From positions 595,721,643 through 595,785,642 of the forward strand of contig CM077115.1 of NCBI GenBank assembly GCA_039619475.1: DNA of 64,000 bases. Direction: 5' to 3'. Origin of the DNA: Icerya purchasi. Its lineage: Eukaryota; Arthropoda; Insecta; Hemiptera; Monophlebidae. This document shows positions 44,645 to 57,109 of the stretch, piece after piece. The notes under the pieces were generated by a model. The model searched no databases. It saw only the letters and a program-made list of their open reading frames with translations, and was not told the origin of the DNA. The translations under genes and the position numbers were made by a program. Every line of letters begins with the position of its first letter. The stretch's first letter is position 1.

Positions 44645-45090
44645 AAACATTTCTAAATGAATGTGGACTATAAATTAACGTGTCAAAAACAAACTACATG
44701 CTATTTAATTCTAGAATTCGTACCAGACAATTAAATTTAACGCAGCATGGGTTAAATATAAATCAAGTATCAAATACTAAATACCCTAAGTATTTTAATT
44801 GATGATAACTTGAAATTTTACAATCACTTTAGTAGTATTAAAAATTTGTTTATCTTTAATAGACTTTATAATAATAATAATAATAATAATAGCAAAATTA
44901 TAATAAAGGGATTACTTCATATTAAAAATTTGTTTATCTTTAATAAACTTTATAATAATAATAATAATAGCAAAGTTATAATAAAGAGATTATTTCATAT
45001 AAAGCAGTCATTTTACCAAACCTACTGTATATGTAGTAGCATAATTTACGTAGATATGATATTAAACTTAAAATATTTCAAAAAATCTTA
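44645..45090 (+). pseudogene. Decayed non-LTR reverse transcriptase fragment
   Basis: The reading NVSKTNYMLFNSRIRTRQLN, QHGLNINQVSNTKY and, after a shift, LIDDNLKFYNHFSSIK matches the segment after the catalytic box in many non-LTR RTs (LNxxKTxYMxF ... I..V..TKYLGxxIDxxLxWxxHI). The rest has been expanded by an ATA microsatellite and an 84-bp duplication. The catalytic domain itself is not present. Clade uncertain. Confidence 0.5.
44836..44998 (+). repeat. 84-bp tandem duplication containing (AAT)n
   Basis: 44,836-44,919 and 44,920-44,998 share TATTAAAAATTTGTTTATCT, the ATA run and AGCAAA.TTATAATAAAG. They differ in ATA repeat number and a few bases. Confidence 0.85.
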
Positions 45091-46305
45091 GCAAGTTATG
45101 AAAGATTATTAACCATTAAATTAATTAAATCATATAAAATGATAAGTTATTTAGCCGTCAGTGGTTATAGCTGGGGAATTATGCCACTGCAGTTTGAAAT
45201 TAGTAAACTCATACATTTATTTTGCGTTAAAAATAATATTACACTACCTGCTCACTTAACTTTTCAATAATGCCTATTACGAAAATGGTAAATTTACTTA
45301 TGAGAATTTAACGTAAAGCAGTTTAAAAGATTATTACATGACTATTACCTAACACACAATATCAGACCATGTGGGATAATTGTTATAACAGTGTGTTATA
45401 ATTAACACTTTCTTCCCTAACATTAATTAAGTAGAACGAACAATATAAATTACATACCGGAAATTTTTTTAACATGTACAATTCTTCATTGGTCATGGAA
45501 ATTTTTAAAAAGACTATTTACACCGATTTAAAATTGCCGATTCGCCTAATCATATTGAATGTAATTTTCCCGAGATACGATTGGTCATATCTTAGCTGGA
45601 TGTAATAGCACACTGATTTCCATTTTCAGTGCTCAGCAGTAGTAACTAAGAATTTTCAATTGTTTAACGATTTTACCGTTACAAAAATTAATTTCCGTAA
45701 GCAACATATATACACACTTGTATTAATTTACCGCAATCAATGTTAATGATGATCTGACACCAAAAACTTCACATTGGATGGGTCGTTTCAAGCTTTGTAC
45801 CACACTAATACATTTGCTTCATCGGTAATATCCAAAGCGAGGACCCCCAATAAAACAAAACAAAAAACAAAAAAACAAAACAAAAAAAAACAAAAAAAAA
45901 AACAGGGTGAGCAATTTGAACGTATATGGTTCAGTGACGCAACCGTTTAGCGTCGCTGCACTAGATATTTTAATGATCTAGAGAAGGGAAGATTTTTTAA
46001 TGATATTCCGTTGACTCCATCTTGTTTATTTTCTTAATAGTATTGTGAAGAAATTGTTTCGATTGTAGAAAACTAACCGGAGGAATGGTCTCAATCTATA
46101 TCTACTGTTGATCCGGTTGTTTTACGCGCGCGATGCTATCATTTACATTAAAATTCGACTTAACTAACGATATTCATCGGTAAAAATTAGATTGTTTTTA
46201 CTTTTTCTTCTCTGCGTTTTCTGTTTTCCTCTTAATCTAAACTCACGCGATATATAAAGAATAACCGTTCCTGTTCAGAACTATAGTTTATCTCGCAATT
46301 GAGAA
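45091..46305. other. AT-rich stretch with a (CAAAA)n-like run
   Basis: 45,850-45,902 is a run of CAAAA/CAAAAA units that could be the tail of a plus-strand retroelement, but no 3' coding block could be read before it. Otherwise nothing recognised. Confidence 0.4.
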
Positions 46306-46308
46306 CTA

Positions 46309-46378
46309 TCTCTCTCTCTCTCTCTCTCTCTCTCGAAGAAGAAGAAGAAGAAGAAGAAGAAGAAGAAGAAGACGAAGA
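46309..46378 (+). repeat. Compound microsatellite (CT)n-(GAA)n
   Basis: (CT)13 at 46,309-46,334 runs directly into about 12 GAA units (46,335-46,371), with GAC once before the last units. ORFs across it on both strands are made of Glu or Ser runs and are artefacts. Confidence 0.95.
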
Positions 46379-47602
46379 AGTTTTAAGCGAAATTAGAATT
46401 TTCCTCGGCAGTATGCGAGCATCGCAAATAGAAACCTGTACAAGCTGCGATATCTGTTTGCACGTTTTCGAGATTAAAGATGGCTGCTGCGGCCGCACGT
46501 TTGTATCAGCGTTCGCAAAGAGTGCACTTTAACTACTCTATCCGCTTCTTGTAAGGGAGATTATAGTGAAAAATTGTTGACACAATTTCCTTCATCAACA
46601 CCGTCGACGATGACACGGCCAAACCGGCGTAACTTCTCATTAATGTCTTTTTGTCTTAAGTAATTAGAATTCGTGTACATTCGAACGTTCTTCAATTTCT
46701 GCCTCGGCGCTCGCTTCAGCTTCGATTATTTCGATAAACATTTTTAAAACCAGGACAAAAATCAGAAATCTCTTAAAATATAATTATTATTCTTCTCCCA
46801 AATATTTATTTAATAGTTGCAATGGTTAACGAAGTAGTGACGAATTTAATGCCGCTATAAACTTAGCCCGTTCCACTGTTATGCCCATCGATTTCTAGGT
46901 AGCGCTAGAGTACTTAAGATGGTACGAAACCAGTGGTCATGGGTTTGGTACCTGGCTTGTTGCGGATCCAAATCAATATACACATAATCTTTAATTGAGA
47001 ATACTGGTTATAGCACAGAGAAATTTGAGAAAGTAAAAGTGAATCCGACGAAGAAACGAACTGATATTTCCGTCAGATTCATTTATTTTCAGTAAATTAC
47101 GAAAAGCTTAAACAACCTCCGATCGATTAACTTTTACGTTGATTTCTATAATTTCAATAATCTTAATAATAATAACAGCGGTAAAGTTACACATAAATGA
47201 AATTTAATTAATCTCCTTAATTATATCTCTTTTTATTATTTATTTATTTTTTCGAACTTTATCGTTTATACCAGTTCTTCCGTATTTTTTTTGCAGTCTA
47301 AGATACTACAATTACACCCTTACCAAATATTACAGCATCAGCGAAGTTGCATATAATACAATTTTCTGTTTCTAGTAAATCTCTTTAAATAGATTTTTTT
47401 AAAGAAATACCATGATCTGTAATTAATCGTGCATTATAAATATCAAAGATAAACTGATTATTGTTAAAAAACCGGGTCGTTTAAATTTGAATAATAGTTT
47501 TCTATACGTTGAATCATTGTAATTATTCCGGATATTTCGATACTGTTCCGCATGATATTGGTTCGGTATTAAACTGATTTAGAATTAAATTGCTTACTTT
47601 CG
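46379..47602. other. Spacer, nothing recognised
   Basis: No ORF with motifs, no terminal repeats. Confidence 0.4.
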
Positions 47603-48690
47603 TTTTTTTTTTTTTTTTTTTTTTTTCCCTTCTACAACTAGCCCTTACAGGCTATCTAGCAGATCTTTATATGAAAGGTGCGGAGTGGAGAAGGCTAGGA
47701 GGGGGAGGGATAGGATGGAAGGTGCAGAGTGGAGAAGGTTGGGAGGGAGAGGGACAGGAAAGAACATGACTAAGAAGAGGCCAGCGTGACAGAAATGCAA
47801 CCACCCGTTGGTGGGCAATTTCTGGTGCTTACGCAGTTAAATGCACGTTTACACGGTTAAATCAAAAACTTTCCTTCTCTGTAGACGCCTAACTTCCTCG
47901 GAGTTGTCCATCAGTGCGATCGCTAGCGGATTATCGTGATTCTCCAGTCGACGAAGGTACTTCGTCGCCTCCTCTGATACTACTTCGGAAACATACTTCA
48001 CGTCGAAATCGGTATGTAGCGTTTTATTTGAAATGAACCAGGGAGCGTTTGTCATCATACGCAGTACTTTGTTTTGGAATCGTTGCAAGATTTGTATATT
48101 AGTGTGTTTCGAACATCCCCATAACGGTGCTCCGTACCGCCAAATTGGCTTTAATAGCATCTCATAGAGTAATATCTTGTTCTCCATCGTCAATTCGGAT
48201 TGTCTTCCTACTAGCCAGTTCATATTGCGGAGCCTGATGTCCAAGTGCTTACGTTTCATCATTATGTGGTACCTCCAAGTTAGTTTGTTATCCATGTGTA
48301 TACCAAGATAGCATGCAGTATTTTTTTGTGGTATTTCGTTATTACCGATACAGATTTTTGGCACCGAAGTTATATGACGGTTTGTGAATGTTACGTGCGT
48401 TGACTTAATCGTATTTATTTTAAGGCGCCACTTGTCAAACCACGATGCCACTTCTGTGACCGCATGTTGCACATTCGTAATGCACTCCTGTAAGTCATTA
48501 GCGGAGCAGACCAGCGCAGTGTCATCTGCAAACGTGGCGATGTCGACATTTTCAACCTCTGGTACATCAGATGTGTATATGACATATAGTAATGGCCCCA
48601 GTACGCTACCTTGCGGTACACCGGCGCCTATTTCACGTACTGCCGACAAGGATTCACCACTTTTGACCCGAAATGTTCGATGATATCAAT
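47603..48690 (-). mobile_element. Jockey-type element, 5'-truncated, with poly(A) tail
   Basis: About 1.09 kb on the minus strand: RT C-half, a 220-base 3' UTR and a pure poly(A) of 24 (seen as T at 47,603-47,626). The 5' end is cut inside the RT. The clean frame and uniform tail make it one of the youngest retrotransposon copies in the window. The UTR contains a GGAGAAGG-type direct repeat (as CGGAGTGGAGAAGG / CAGAGTGGAGAAGG on the plus strand at 47,681 and 47,725). Confidence 0.9.
47849..48690 (-). pseudogene. Jockey-type RT, C-terminal part, open but truncated
   Basis: Coding starts at the truncation (RTFRVKSGESLSAVREIGAG) and has no ATG of its own, so it is not expected to be translated. 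It keeps GAGVPQGSVLGPLLYVIY and the catalytic FADDTALV (about 48,517-48,540), then YLGIHMDNKLTWRYHI, LLKPIWRYGAPLWGCSKH and IQILQRFQNKVLRMMTNAPW, all typical of the Jockey RT thumb and C-terminus. It ends KVFDLTV at 47,849. No stop or shift in 280 codons. Differs clearly from family B, so it is a separate Jockey lineage. Confidence 0.9.
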
Positions 48691-49795
48691 TTTTTATCGT
48701 TATATACAGTGGCAGACCCACGGATGAGAGGGGAAGAATGGAATACCCCCCTTTAAAATAGAACTAAACCCTTTTTAAAAAAAAATTTTTATAATAAAGA
48801 AACTTAATTTACGCTACAAAAGATTTTTGTATAAATGTTACAACATAGGAATTTAATTACAACTAATATTTAATATACTGTTTTCAGTAAAATTATTAAT
48901 GTTACGTTTTTATTCTGTTTTAAAATATTGTCGTCGATCACTTTATTTACTTTTAAATTTTTATTTTTCAATTTTAATTAAAAATAGAGTTCAATGAGAA
49001 ACATATACATATATGTATATATTTAAACTTCCGCTCACGAATAAAGAGAATTCGGATTGGGTTACTGACAAAAATAAAAAAAAAAAGTAAAGTCTAATAA
49101 AAATACACCATCTTTCTATTATTTCTAGTAATTTACCATTCAAATTCTAAAACTACCATATATTTAAGGTATAATTTTATAATTTCGTTTTATTCTTTTT
49201 ATAACTAAAAATAAAACAAAAGTTAAATCAAAAATCGGAATAATTACGTATTTTTAAAACACATTTTTATGAATTTCTATAAAGGTCGCGCTATTTGATT
49301 TTCTTTATGAAACAAGGGCTGTTCCTGAAATCTACTGCCTACCGTAGAAGATTTTACGTAATTATATAATTCTCTCTCCCAAAATGTGCATCTGGATTTG
49401 CTCCGGATAAGTATATATTATATCAAATTCATGTATCACATTGGCCATTTCGTCTTTTGTAACTTTACATATTGTTGCTTTTACAATATTAAATCTAAAT
49501 ATTATCAGTTTTATCCGCATAAATTAAAATTTAGCTGCTTCAATAAAAAAAGATTATTTTATATTTCTTTTTAAACTATCCGTAAAACTTTGCTTTGTCT
49601 TTTTTTCTTTCTTTCGTTCAAAATATTTCCATCATGTAAAAGTAGCCTCCATTTGGTTTTTTAACAGCGGGATTTGTCGCGTGAACTGCGAATAAAACTC
49701 TCGTCCGATTTAATAAGAGGAGAAGTTTTTTTGCTGTAGTGTTTGGATTTTTTGTGAGAAAATGCCAAAAATTTTTCAACACCTTTCAAAATACG
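48691..49795. other. AT-rich spacer, nothing recognised
   Basis: No coding motif; the ORF at 49,386-49,574 has no domain. Confidence 0.4.
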
Positions 49796-50500
49796 GTTTC
49801 ATTTATTTATTTAAATTTACGTGCCATGAACAGCAACTATCGGCTAGGGGCACGGATAAAAATATAGATGTATATGTTAAATGAATTACGGAATTTATAT
49901 TGCGTAGTGTAGCTTTTTGCATGGTGCAGGAAACTGATTAGCTTCGAAAGGACAGTAGGGTCGTCATCAGAGAGGATATTAGACAAGAGGGAAGGTTATG
50001 TATGTAATCTGTGAGGGGAATTGAACTGAGGACATTTTGTGAGGATGTGGAGAACAGAAAGATCAGAGTTACATATGGTGCAGATTGGAGCCGGCGTCTT
50101 TTGCAGTAGGTAGCCATGTGTGAGTTACGTATGTCCCAGCCGGAGTCTGGTAACGATTACATCATCTCTTCTTCGACTCAGGTGAGTCTTCCATGGTTGG
50201 ACATTCTGCTTAATTTGGCGAATTTGAACACGGTATGAACAGCCATCGTTGGTTCCATAATGTGCCCAAAGCCAATTTTAGGTAGCGAACGAAAGCTGGT
50301 ACCCCGGAATGTGTCTGGAACATGGAGAATCGTTGCGGCTTCTTTGGCTGCTTTAGTATAATTATTTATATTTCGCTCCGTACATTTAGGCAGACGAGCG
50401 TTTTTCAATCGCTTCCAAGATAATTTTTTTAGATTAAAATAACCCTCTCTTTTTTTCTGTTTTTTTTTTTTTTTTTTGAAATTCAATTCTTCCAGTAACA
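49796..50500 (-). mobile_element. 3' end of an RNase H-bearing non-LTR retrotransposon
   Basis: On the minus strand, AAKEAATILHVPDT-like text (after RNase H), then DVIVTRLRLGHT, LTHGYLLQKTPAPICTICNS and DLSVLHILTKCPQFNSP. This is the standard C-terminal C-x2-C...H...C block of I/Jockey elements (RLRxGHTxLTHGYLL...CxxC...HIL..C). Stops and shifts interrupt it. The element ends with a possible stem (CGTGCC/GGCACG) and an AAATAAATAAAT tail at 49,797-49,815. A different family from A, judging by the C-terminal block. Confidence 0.7.
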
Positions 50501-51435
50501 TTGGCTTTTTTAAAAATTATTATACGAAATAACTGTTGCTAAAAAAAAAGATACCAATTTCTAAAAGCTCCTCTCAAGTATCTTTTGACGGTAGCGGCTT
50601 TACGGAGGAACCGTTATTATTTCTCTGATATAAAAGAGGTTTTGAACCCAGACAGAGAATGGAATGCATTGAAACAAACAAGGCATGTGTGTGTGTGTGT
50701 GTGTGTGTGTGAATGACGCTAGCAACCTCATTAAAAAACCTCGTAGCTCAAGATAAAAAGGAAACTGGAATGATTTTGTTTTTTAAATCAGCTGTGTGTG
50801 CATTTATCTGCAGTAGAGTAGTTTCTATATTAAATACATATATATTATGTATATCTTTTTAAATGTGCGCGGGATAAACATCGATGGCTATTTGGAAGAA
50901 TGTATGTTGGTACTTATGAAAGTTTACTGACCACCACGCTAGGAAATCGTAATTACGAATCCGAAATACGTTGTTGACGCGTGCTTTCTCTTGAAAATGC
51001 GAAACAACCAGCTTGCAATATAGAATGCGACCTTTAAATTAACGGTAAAATTACCGATTTAAAAGAACAAAGGTTTTCGCGGTTGCTATTTCTCGGACGA
51101 TGAACAAATCTGTTTCGAAACGTTTGAGTCAATGATGAATTATTTCAACGTGGTTTCCATGTGGATAACTGTAAAATATTTGCCGAATTCCAGTGTTGGC
51201 TTTTAATTAACAACTTAAAGGGAATATTCTCAGCAGCGATAAATTAATTAGTCAAAAACTCTACATACCGGTCAGCGTTATTGTTAAATCGTTGCAGTAA
51301 CTGTAATTTAAATTTTAAAAGTCATAAGTGTACTTCTGTTGAAAGTAAATTAAAAAAAAGAAAAAAAAATAGAAAAAAGAAAAAAAAAGAAAAAAAAAAG
51401 AGGATATACTAGTATATAGAACAAAAATAGTTTAT
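50501..51435. other. Spacer with (TG)n and A-rich runs
   Basis: (TG)13 at 50,686-50,711; an A/G-only stretch at 51,352-51,403. No gene seen. Confidence 0.5.
50686..50711 (+). repeat. (TG)n microsatellite
   Basis: Thirteen TG units. Confidence 0.95.
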
Positions 51436-51439
51436 AAAA

Positions 51440-51860
51440 TATATGTACCTCGTCAAATTAATAAATCTAACAAACCGACATGTTTCGGATCCATTTATAA
51501 TCGCGGTTACATGAATGAAGTTTAATATGATAACAAATACCATATCAATTAATAGCGATATATAATATATATATATATGTATATCTATATAATAAAAGTT
51601 AATTGTCGATTTTAAATAATGGATTCTCATTTAAGACTGGAATTCAATTATTCTTAAATTTATTACTACTAAATTTAAGAATAATTTAATTATCAATAAT
51701 TTATTCTTAAACAATAATCCACTATTTAAAATCAACAATTAACTTTTTATTAATACGTACCGTTATGAATCATTTGTGTTTTTCATCGATTTTATAAACT
51801 TCATTCGTGTAATCTGAAACATATCGGTTGTTTGAATTTATTCATTTGATATAATATTTC
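51440..51860. repeat. Nested palindrome / fold-back element
   Basis: The inner arms 51,594-51,662 and 51,670-51,747 are near reverse complements around a 7-base loop (shared AGTTAATTGT.GATTTTAAAT and ATTATTCTTAAATTTA). Outside them, 51,450-51,530 reversed resembles 51,795-51,850 (shared AAACTTCATTC.TGTAA, GAAACAT.TCGGTT, TTTATT.ATTTGA). The left arm holds a TA microsatellite the right arm lacks. Probably a fold-back element or MITE. No coding sequence. Confidence 0.75.
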
Positions 51861-53326
51861 CGTTTCATTTGGTTATATAGAATATATTCATTTGTAATTC
51901 ATGTACAGAATTGGACTACTTTAACATTAATTTTCAAACTTATATCTATCTATATATATATATATATATATATAACAAAAAAAAACAAAACAAAACAAAA
52001 CACATTAAATCTGCTGGTTGGTTATTAAGGTTGTGTGTATCTTTTTCGTTTAACTTTAATTTTTTTCCTTTTCGTGGAATTGCACGGAGGACCCATTTGT
52101 ATAAAATTCGCGTATAAGAATAAAATAATCGCAACTGTAAAAGACTGTGTATTCATAAATTGTGTTGTAATGATAGCGGATTTTCAATGGTCCAGAATCT
52201 TCTGATAATCTTGATAGCGCGGTAGTATACGAATATACACCGTGCTGTTTACGGCCTGTGGGCTTAACGTGTTGCAGATAAGGTTCGAAGCCAGAATGCG
52301 CGAATATATGATATTTTAAAGCTAGGTTTTTTTCGTTGAGTATTATTGCATTTCGCATGCGGACTTGTATGCGATCATACGCTAATCACATTAATAATGA
52401 AACGAGGAAGATCCAATTTTCCGTTGCTTATTACGGACGAATTCCCTTGATGTAGAGAATGCTTCGTCAAATAATAATTTGTTACATTTGTTTAATTGTA
52501 GTTGACTCTTACCGTTTTGTAACGAATCTAAATGTTAAACCTAAAAAAAAAAAAAAATTTAAGAAATCGGTAAATTTTGTTTTCAAATTGATTTCGAGAT
52601 TATGCGCTAAACTGGTAAGAATAGCGAATTTTTAGCGCGCGAACGATAAAAATCTCATGAAATACCTAGGCCACCTACTTTAATGAACACAATCTGGTAA
52701 AGAACATATTCGCTGCTAAATAAATTCTTTCGAATATGCGACGGAAATGATTACGTCATAAATTTCCAAATTAACGTCAGAAGTCCGTTGCACTTTCGTT
52801 TCTTCTCTCATAGAGACATTTATCGTAGGAAAACTAAACTCTACACGCACCGATACATAATCTAAAACGGAAAAGCGAATTCTGCCGCGAGGCAGATATC
52901 TCAGTCTCAATTATTTAAAGCGGTTTAATAATCAACATCAAAGCAATTGTAACTGTTCTATACTATTTAGAAAAAGGGGAAAAAAAGCACAGAGCCCAGG
53001 GGCGGAAATATTTGTCGTCTTTGTGAGATTTTCATTGTATTAATATCGCGATGACCTACAGCACTTGCGTAATTCAAAAAGGGGGGGGGTATCTTTAATT
53101 TTATTTTTCCGCCAGGAAGACTCGAGATTCCATTAACGCCAGTGTTTCACTACTTCGAACAAAGGTTAGCGCACGTGTATTGTTGTGCTATTTATGTATA
53201 TGATTGCGTTGATTGATATATTTTATTTATTTTTATTTTTTTATTTTTTTGGTTTAATACGTTCGATCTAAGTAGTAAGAATGATCAATTGTAATTTTAT
53301 TTACTAGAATAAACGATAATAAGAGT

Positions 53327-53411
53327 GTTGGGCACTCACGCAACGGGCATACTTGCCCAGTGAGACCCACAACTTATTTATTTAAATAAAAAAAAAAAAA
53401 AAAAAAAAAAA
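53327..53411 (+). mobile_element. Possible retroelement 3' terminus: stem-loop and poly(A)
   Basis: GTTGGGCACTCAC pairs imperfectly with GTGAGACCCACAAC around an inner GGGCA-TACT-TGCCC stem, followed by TTATTTATTTAAAT and about 24 A (53,388-53,411). This is how several non-LTR elements or SINEs end. No coding block was found before it, so the call rests on structure only. Confidence 0.4.
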
Positions 53412-53881
53412 TAAAAACATAATTTTACATTTTCATCAGATTCGGATCGTACGTTTAAATTTCTTTTCTTTTCCAGCTCTGTAACGCAAACGGGGTTATT
53501 CATATTCCTGAAAATGTTTCTGGCCTGTTCATATTCATTTTCGATGTTCCCAATTTGTATTTGTAATTTTATTCGTATTACTTTATTTTACCAACCAATT
53601 AGTAAACACTGTGCATTTTGAATATGTTAAACCGGGGCACTTCTGAAAACGACGAATGCGCGTATTTATTTATTTTTATTTATATTTTTTTGAAGTGCGA
53701 TCTGGCTAATGTAGCCGATAAGCGCAATTGGAATGTAAGTTATGACATGATGGGAGATGTTAGTCTATGATTGCCATTGTCTGAGTCTAATAAATCAATT
53801 ATCAGCGGGAATGCGCGTATGTGAGCGATTAATAAAGTAGCTGACTTTGTTTCTTCTTATATTTTACGAGAAAAAAAACAA

Positions 53882-53920
<39 letters not shown>

Positions 53921-55163
53921 TTTTATCGTACGAGTTAGTCGATTAGGTAGCTTGTATAAAAAAAAAAAACAAAAAACCAGGGGAGTTGAAGAAATAAATA
54001 ATTGTTTTCGCATTATGTTATTACTGCATCGGAATTGGCACGGTCAGGGGGCTCTGTTCGGAGCGTAAGAATTGAAATGCGCAGGTGAAATAAGATTGTT
54101 TACTTTAGCGAGCTAATTTAATTAATTGTGGAGCGACTGACAGAATTAGGAGAAAAAAAGAAAGGCGGAGTAAATGGTTAATAGAAGTGATGGAAGAATA
54201 AATTAGGGAAAGAGCAACATCTAGAATGATGAATAAATAATGCACTAGCAGTCGTTACTTGTTGTTCACCGTATCGCGATATATAGTAGCTGTGTAAATA
54301 GCGACACTGGAAAAAAAAAAGGCGGCCAGTCGAGTAATTCAGAACGATTTTCGCCGTTGTTCCGAATATAAAAGAAACGAAGTTTATTCGCGATGAAAAA
54401 CGAATAAGGCCGAGTTAAATGCAGCCATTTCCGACATCTGTTAAACGAAGCCGGAATGTATTACCTTTTTTTCTTTTTTACAAGAAGAAACAATTATAAT
54501 TGGTCGCGATTAATGCGTCACATCGGGGTCGCAGACTAGTAAATAGCTAGTCGGTCTAGTCCTCAATTAATTAGAAGTGAAGAGTAAAAAAAATGATTAA
54601 TAAGAAACGATTTAATATACGCAAAGTCTAAACCGAAACATTTTCAATATCAGTGTCTCTAGGGTGTAGTCTTGCACACACAGCCGCCTTGTTACACACA
54701 AAATAATATGGTAATGAGAGGGTGCTATTTGTACAACGAGATGCATGAATAGATAAAACTCATTAACCGTTCTTGGTTTAAGCGATGAAATTGATTTTTC
54801 AGGTAATTTCTAATCTGCTCAATATAAACTAATTACAAACACTTTTTAATTTTTTTTTCGTAAATCTCCTCTGTTTCTTTACTTTTCGATTTTCGTACGA
54901 GCTGGACCGAGCCGCGTCGGTCTAAATCTAAAAGGCAAAAAAATTATCTCGCTTTATTTCGATACCATTTTTGATATAACATACACATATATGTGTAAAT
55001 GGAAGCAAAAAAAATTATTCCTCTTTTTCTTTTCCGTTTTCCCGCAACTTCAGGTAGATTTATTTACTAAAAATATTAATTTATTATAATAACGATATTA
55101 ATATAACCCACGTCCAATTAAGTATTTGGTATTATATTAATTTCCATTTTACAATTTTTTGCG

Positions 55164-55165
<2 letters not shown>

Positions 55166-55242
<77 letters not shown>
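55166..55242. repeat. (TA)n microsatellite
   Basis: About 77 bases of pure TA repeat, the longest in the window. Confidence 0.95.
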
Positions 55243-55243
<1 letters not shown>

Positions 55244-56109
55244 TATATTTTTACCATTTACATTAAATATAAATGTACATTATTTTTCCGAAATTTTATT
55301 TCTTCAGTTGCAAATTTGTTAAATTCATTAAAATAATTTTGTACAAATTGTTTTATATCATAATTACCGAGTGTCCATTATTAGGTATTATTATAATTGC
55401 AGTATATGAAAAACATCATCTCTAAAATTACATGTATTACACAGTTAAAATATTAATGAGTAAAAAATAAAGATGTTAATCTACACTAGATAAGCATGCT
55501 TACTCTGACAGTGATAAAGTAAAACTACCAAGTTCTAAATTATACATATTTAGAATCTAAAAAAAATTCTTCTTCGCCTCGTAGTAAACTCTAAAAATTT
55601 AAATACCTGCACAGTCGACTAGATTTTAGAATTATTCTAATCTTATTTTGTTGAAACTCCCCCCTATTATATAATCGGGAGAAGAAAAAAAATTTAAAAT
55701 ACATTCATAAGATTTTGTCGATCATTCGCGGCACCAACGTGACATTTCGAAAGCATAATGTTTTCCGAATATCTCTTTACTTTTGAAAAATAAATAATTT
55801 AATAACGAACAAAGTATAAAATAATTTACACTTTAATAGAAATTAAAATAAATAGCTCAATTAAGGAAATGCTCTCCGGCTATAACCTAACAATAGACAG
55901 CACACTCAAATAAAACTAAAAAGAGTGCCTGATACATTTAAGATAAAAAAGCTGGTCGTGCGTGTTAATTAGTTTTCGGTAATTAGTTTTCGATAGTGTT
56001 TACGATTATTTTATTTCTTGTGTTACCACTTTGCTACTGAATTGCCGCATTCATAATAAAAAAAAAAAAAAAGCATTTTTTAATTTTCGCCGATCAACAT
56101 GCAATCCGA

Positions 56110-57055
56110 AACTAAACCTTAACCTTAACCGGGGGATTGTTCATACGCTCGACAAAAACTAAAAACAAAATTACACCCGTCACTGAATTCCAGTACCCGA
56201 CGGACGAACAAGTTTTCGTATTTAATTGCGTTTTAACATTTTCAAATCCAAAATTATTTAGTCGTGCTCTGCTAAACACAATCATGGCAACATCCAAAGT
56301 TATTAAGAACCGAGGAACTCGTCGACGAATTTATTGAAATCTATAGTGCCTTAGAAAAATCGAATCTAACTTTATACAAAACGCCGCTGGTTAACAAGTC
56401 CTATGAAGAAAAAAAAATTATACTCTCACATGTGTGTAGGTCCGTCTATCTCCAACAGCATTTTCGAGGAATACATGAAAAACCACCTGCAACTTGAAAT
56501 CGCCGCACCGATGTTATACCGCAGACTAAATGCTCATGACTAATTTTTCGGCCACATAATAAATTGGAGACGGCCGATTTTACACTTCCACCGAATTTGA
56601 CCAGTTACAAGATCACCGAATTTACTCAACCCGTGACGAATTCTCAAGTGTCACAGCGGGGGACATAAAGCCAAGAACTATCCTGAGCACGAAGAAAAAA
56701 TTCCACTCGAGTCTGAATCCTGAGAAAACTTCAAAAGCGACCAAAATTTCGTGAAAACTATCTCCACTTTTTACTAGTTCCTCGTCATCCGCTAAAAATC
56801 AACAAAAACTGTCGAAAAAAGTAAAAAGTGAAAAAAAAAAAAAACAGACCGAGAAAATGAGACCTTTACATTAATAAACGGAAACTTCCGCTCCTCTACA
56901 AAATAATCTATCTAAATCTCCAGACAAATATGTTATTTTGTCTCCGGACAATTTGATTGTAGATGGGCGTAAAGATAACAGTCAATCGCAAAAGATTTTA
57001 CATCTGACCTTCGAGGCTTATAAATTTCTACAAGGCTCGAAGAAGAAAAAGTAAA
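56110..57055 (+). pseudogene. Coding-like remnant of unknown protein, frameshifted
   Basis: Several plus-strand pieces look like decayed protein. They are EELVDEFIEIYSALEKSNLT then LYKTPLVNKSYEE (about 56,312-56,415), VGPSISNSIFEEYMKNHLQL and EIAAPMLYRRLNAHD (about 56,438-56,540), YSTRDEFSSVTAGDIKPRTI (about 56,620-56,685), and KYVILSPDNLIVDGRKDNSQ (about 56,927-56,990). They alternate between frames, with stops between, and a Lys/Ser-rich stretch lies at 56,760-56,860. The composition suggests one original protein of 300 or more residues, probably from a mobile element. I do not recognise any domain. The Tc1 fragment follows on the other strand. Confidence 0.35.
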
Positions 57056-57109
57056 AATTCACTCGAATTATTCGACACCTCGAAGATCGATTAAACATGC
57101 TCAAATGTC

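Larger units (their letters stand above)
51861..56099. other. Poorly structured AT-rich region with several microsatellites
   Basis: Contains TA runs (51,951-51,974; 53,883-53,917; 55,166-55,242), a hairpin plus poly(A) at 53,327-53,411 and a similar tail-like segment near 53,660-53,740. The ORFs at 52,056-52,358 and 52,716-52,910 minus have no domain. No host gene could be recognised. Confidence 0.45.

Noticed and set aside
46232..46532. ORFs on both strands with Ser or Glu runs
   Set aside because: Created by the (CT)n and (GAA)n microsatellites.
52278..52290. tRNA B-box-like GGTTCGAAGCC
   Set aside because: No matching A box, acceptor stem or cloverleaf could be built around it.
52056..52358. 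100-codon minus ORF
   Set aside because: No domain and unremarkable composition; chance length for this window.
56116..56131. Telomere-like CCTTAACCTTAACC
   Set aside because: Only two units, and the insect telomere repeat is TTAGG/CCTAA; no array.
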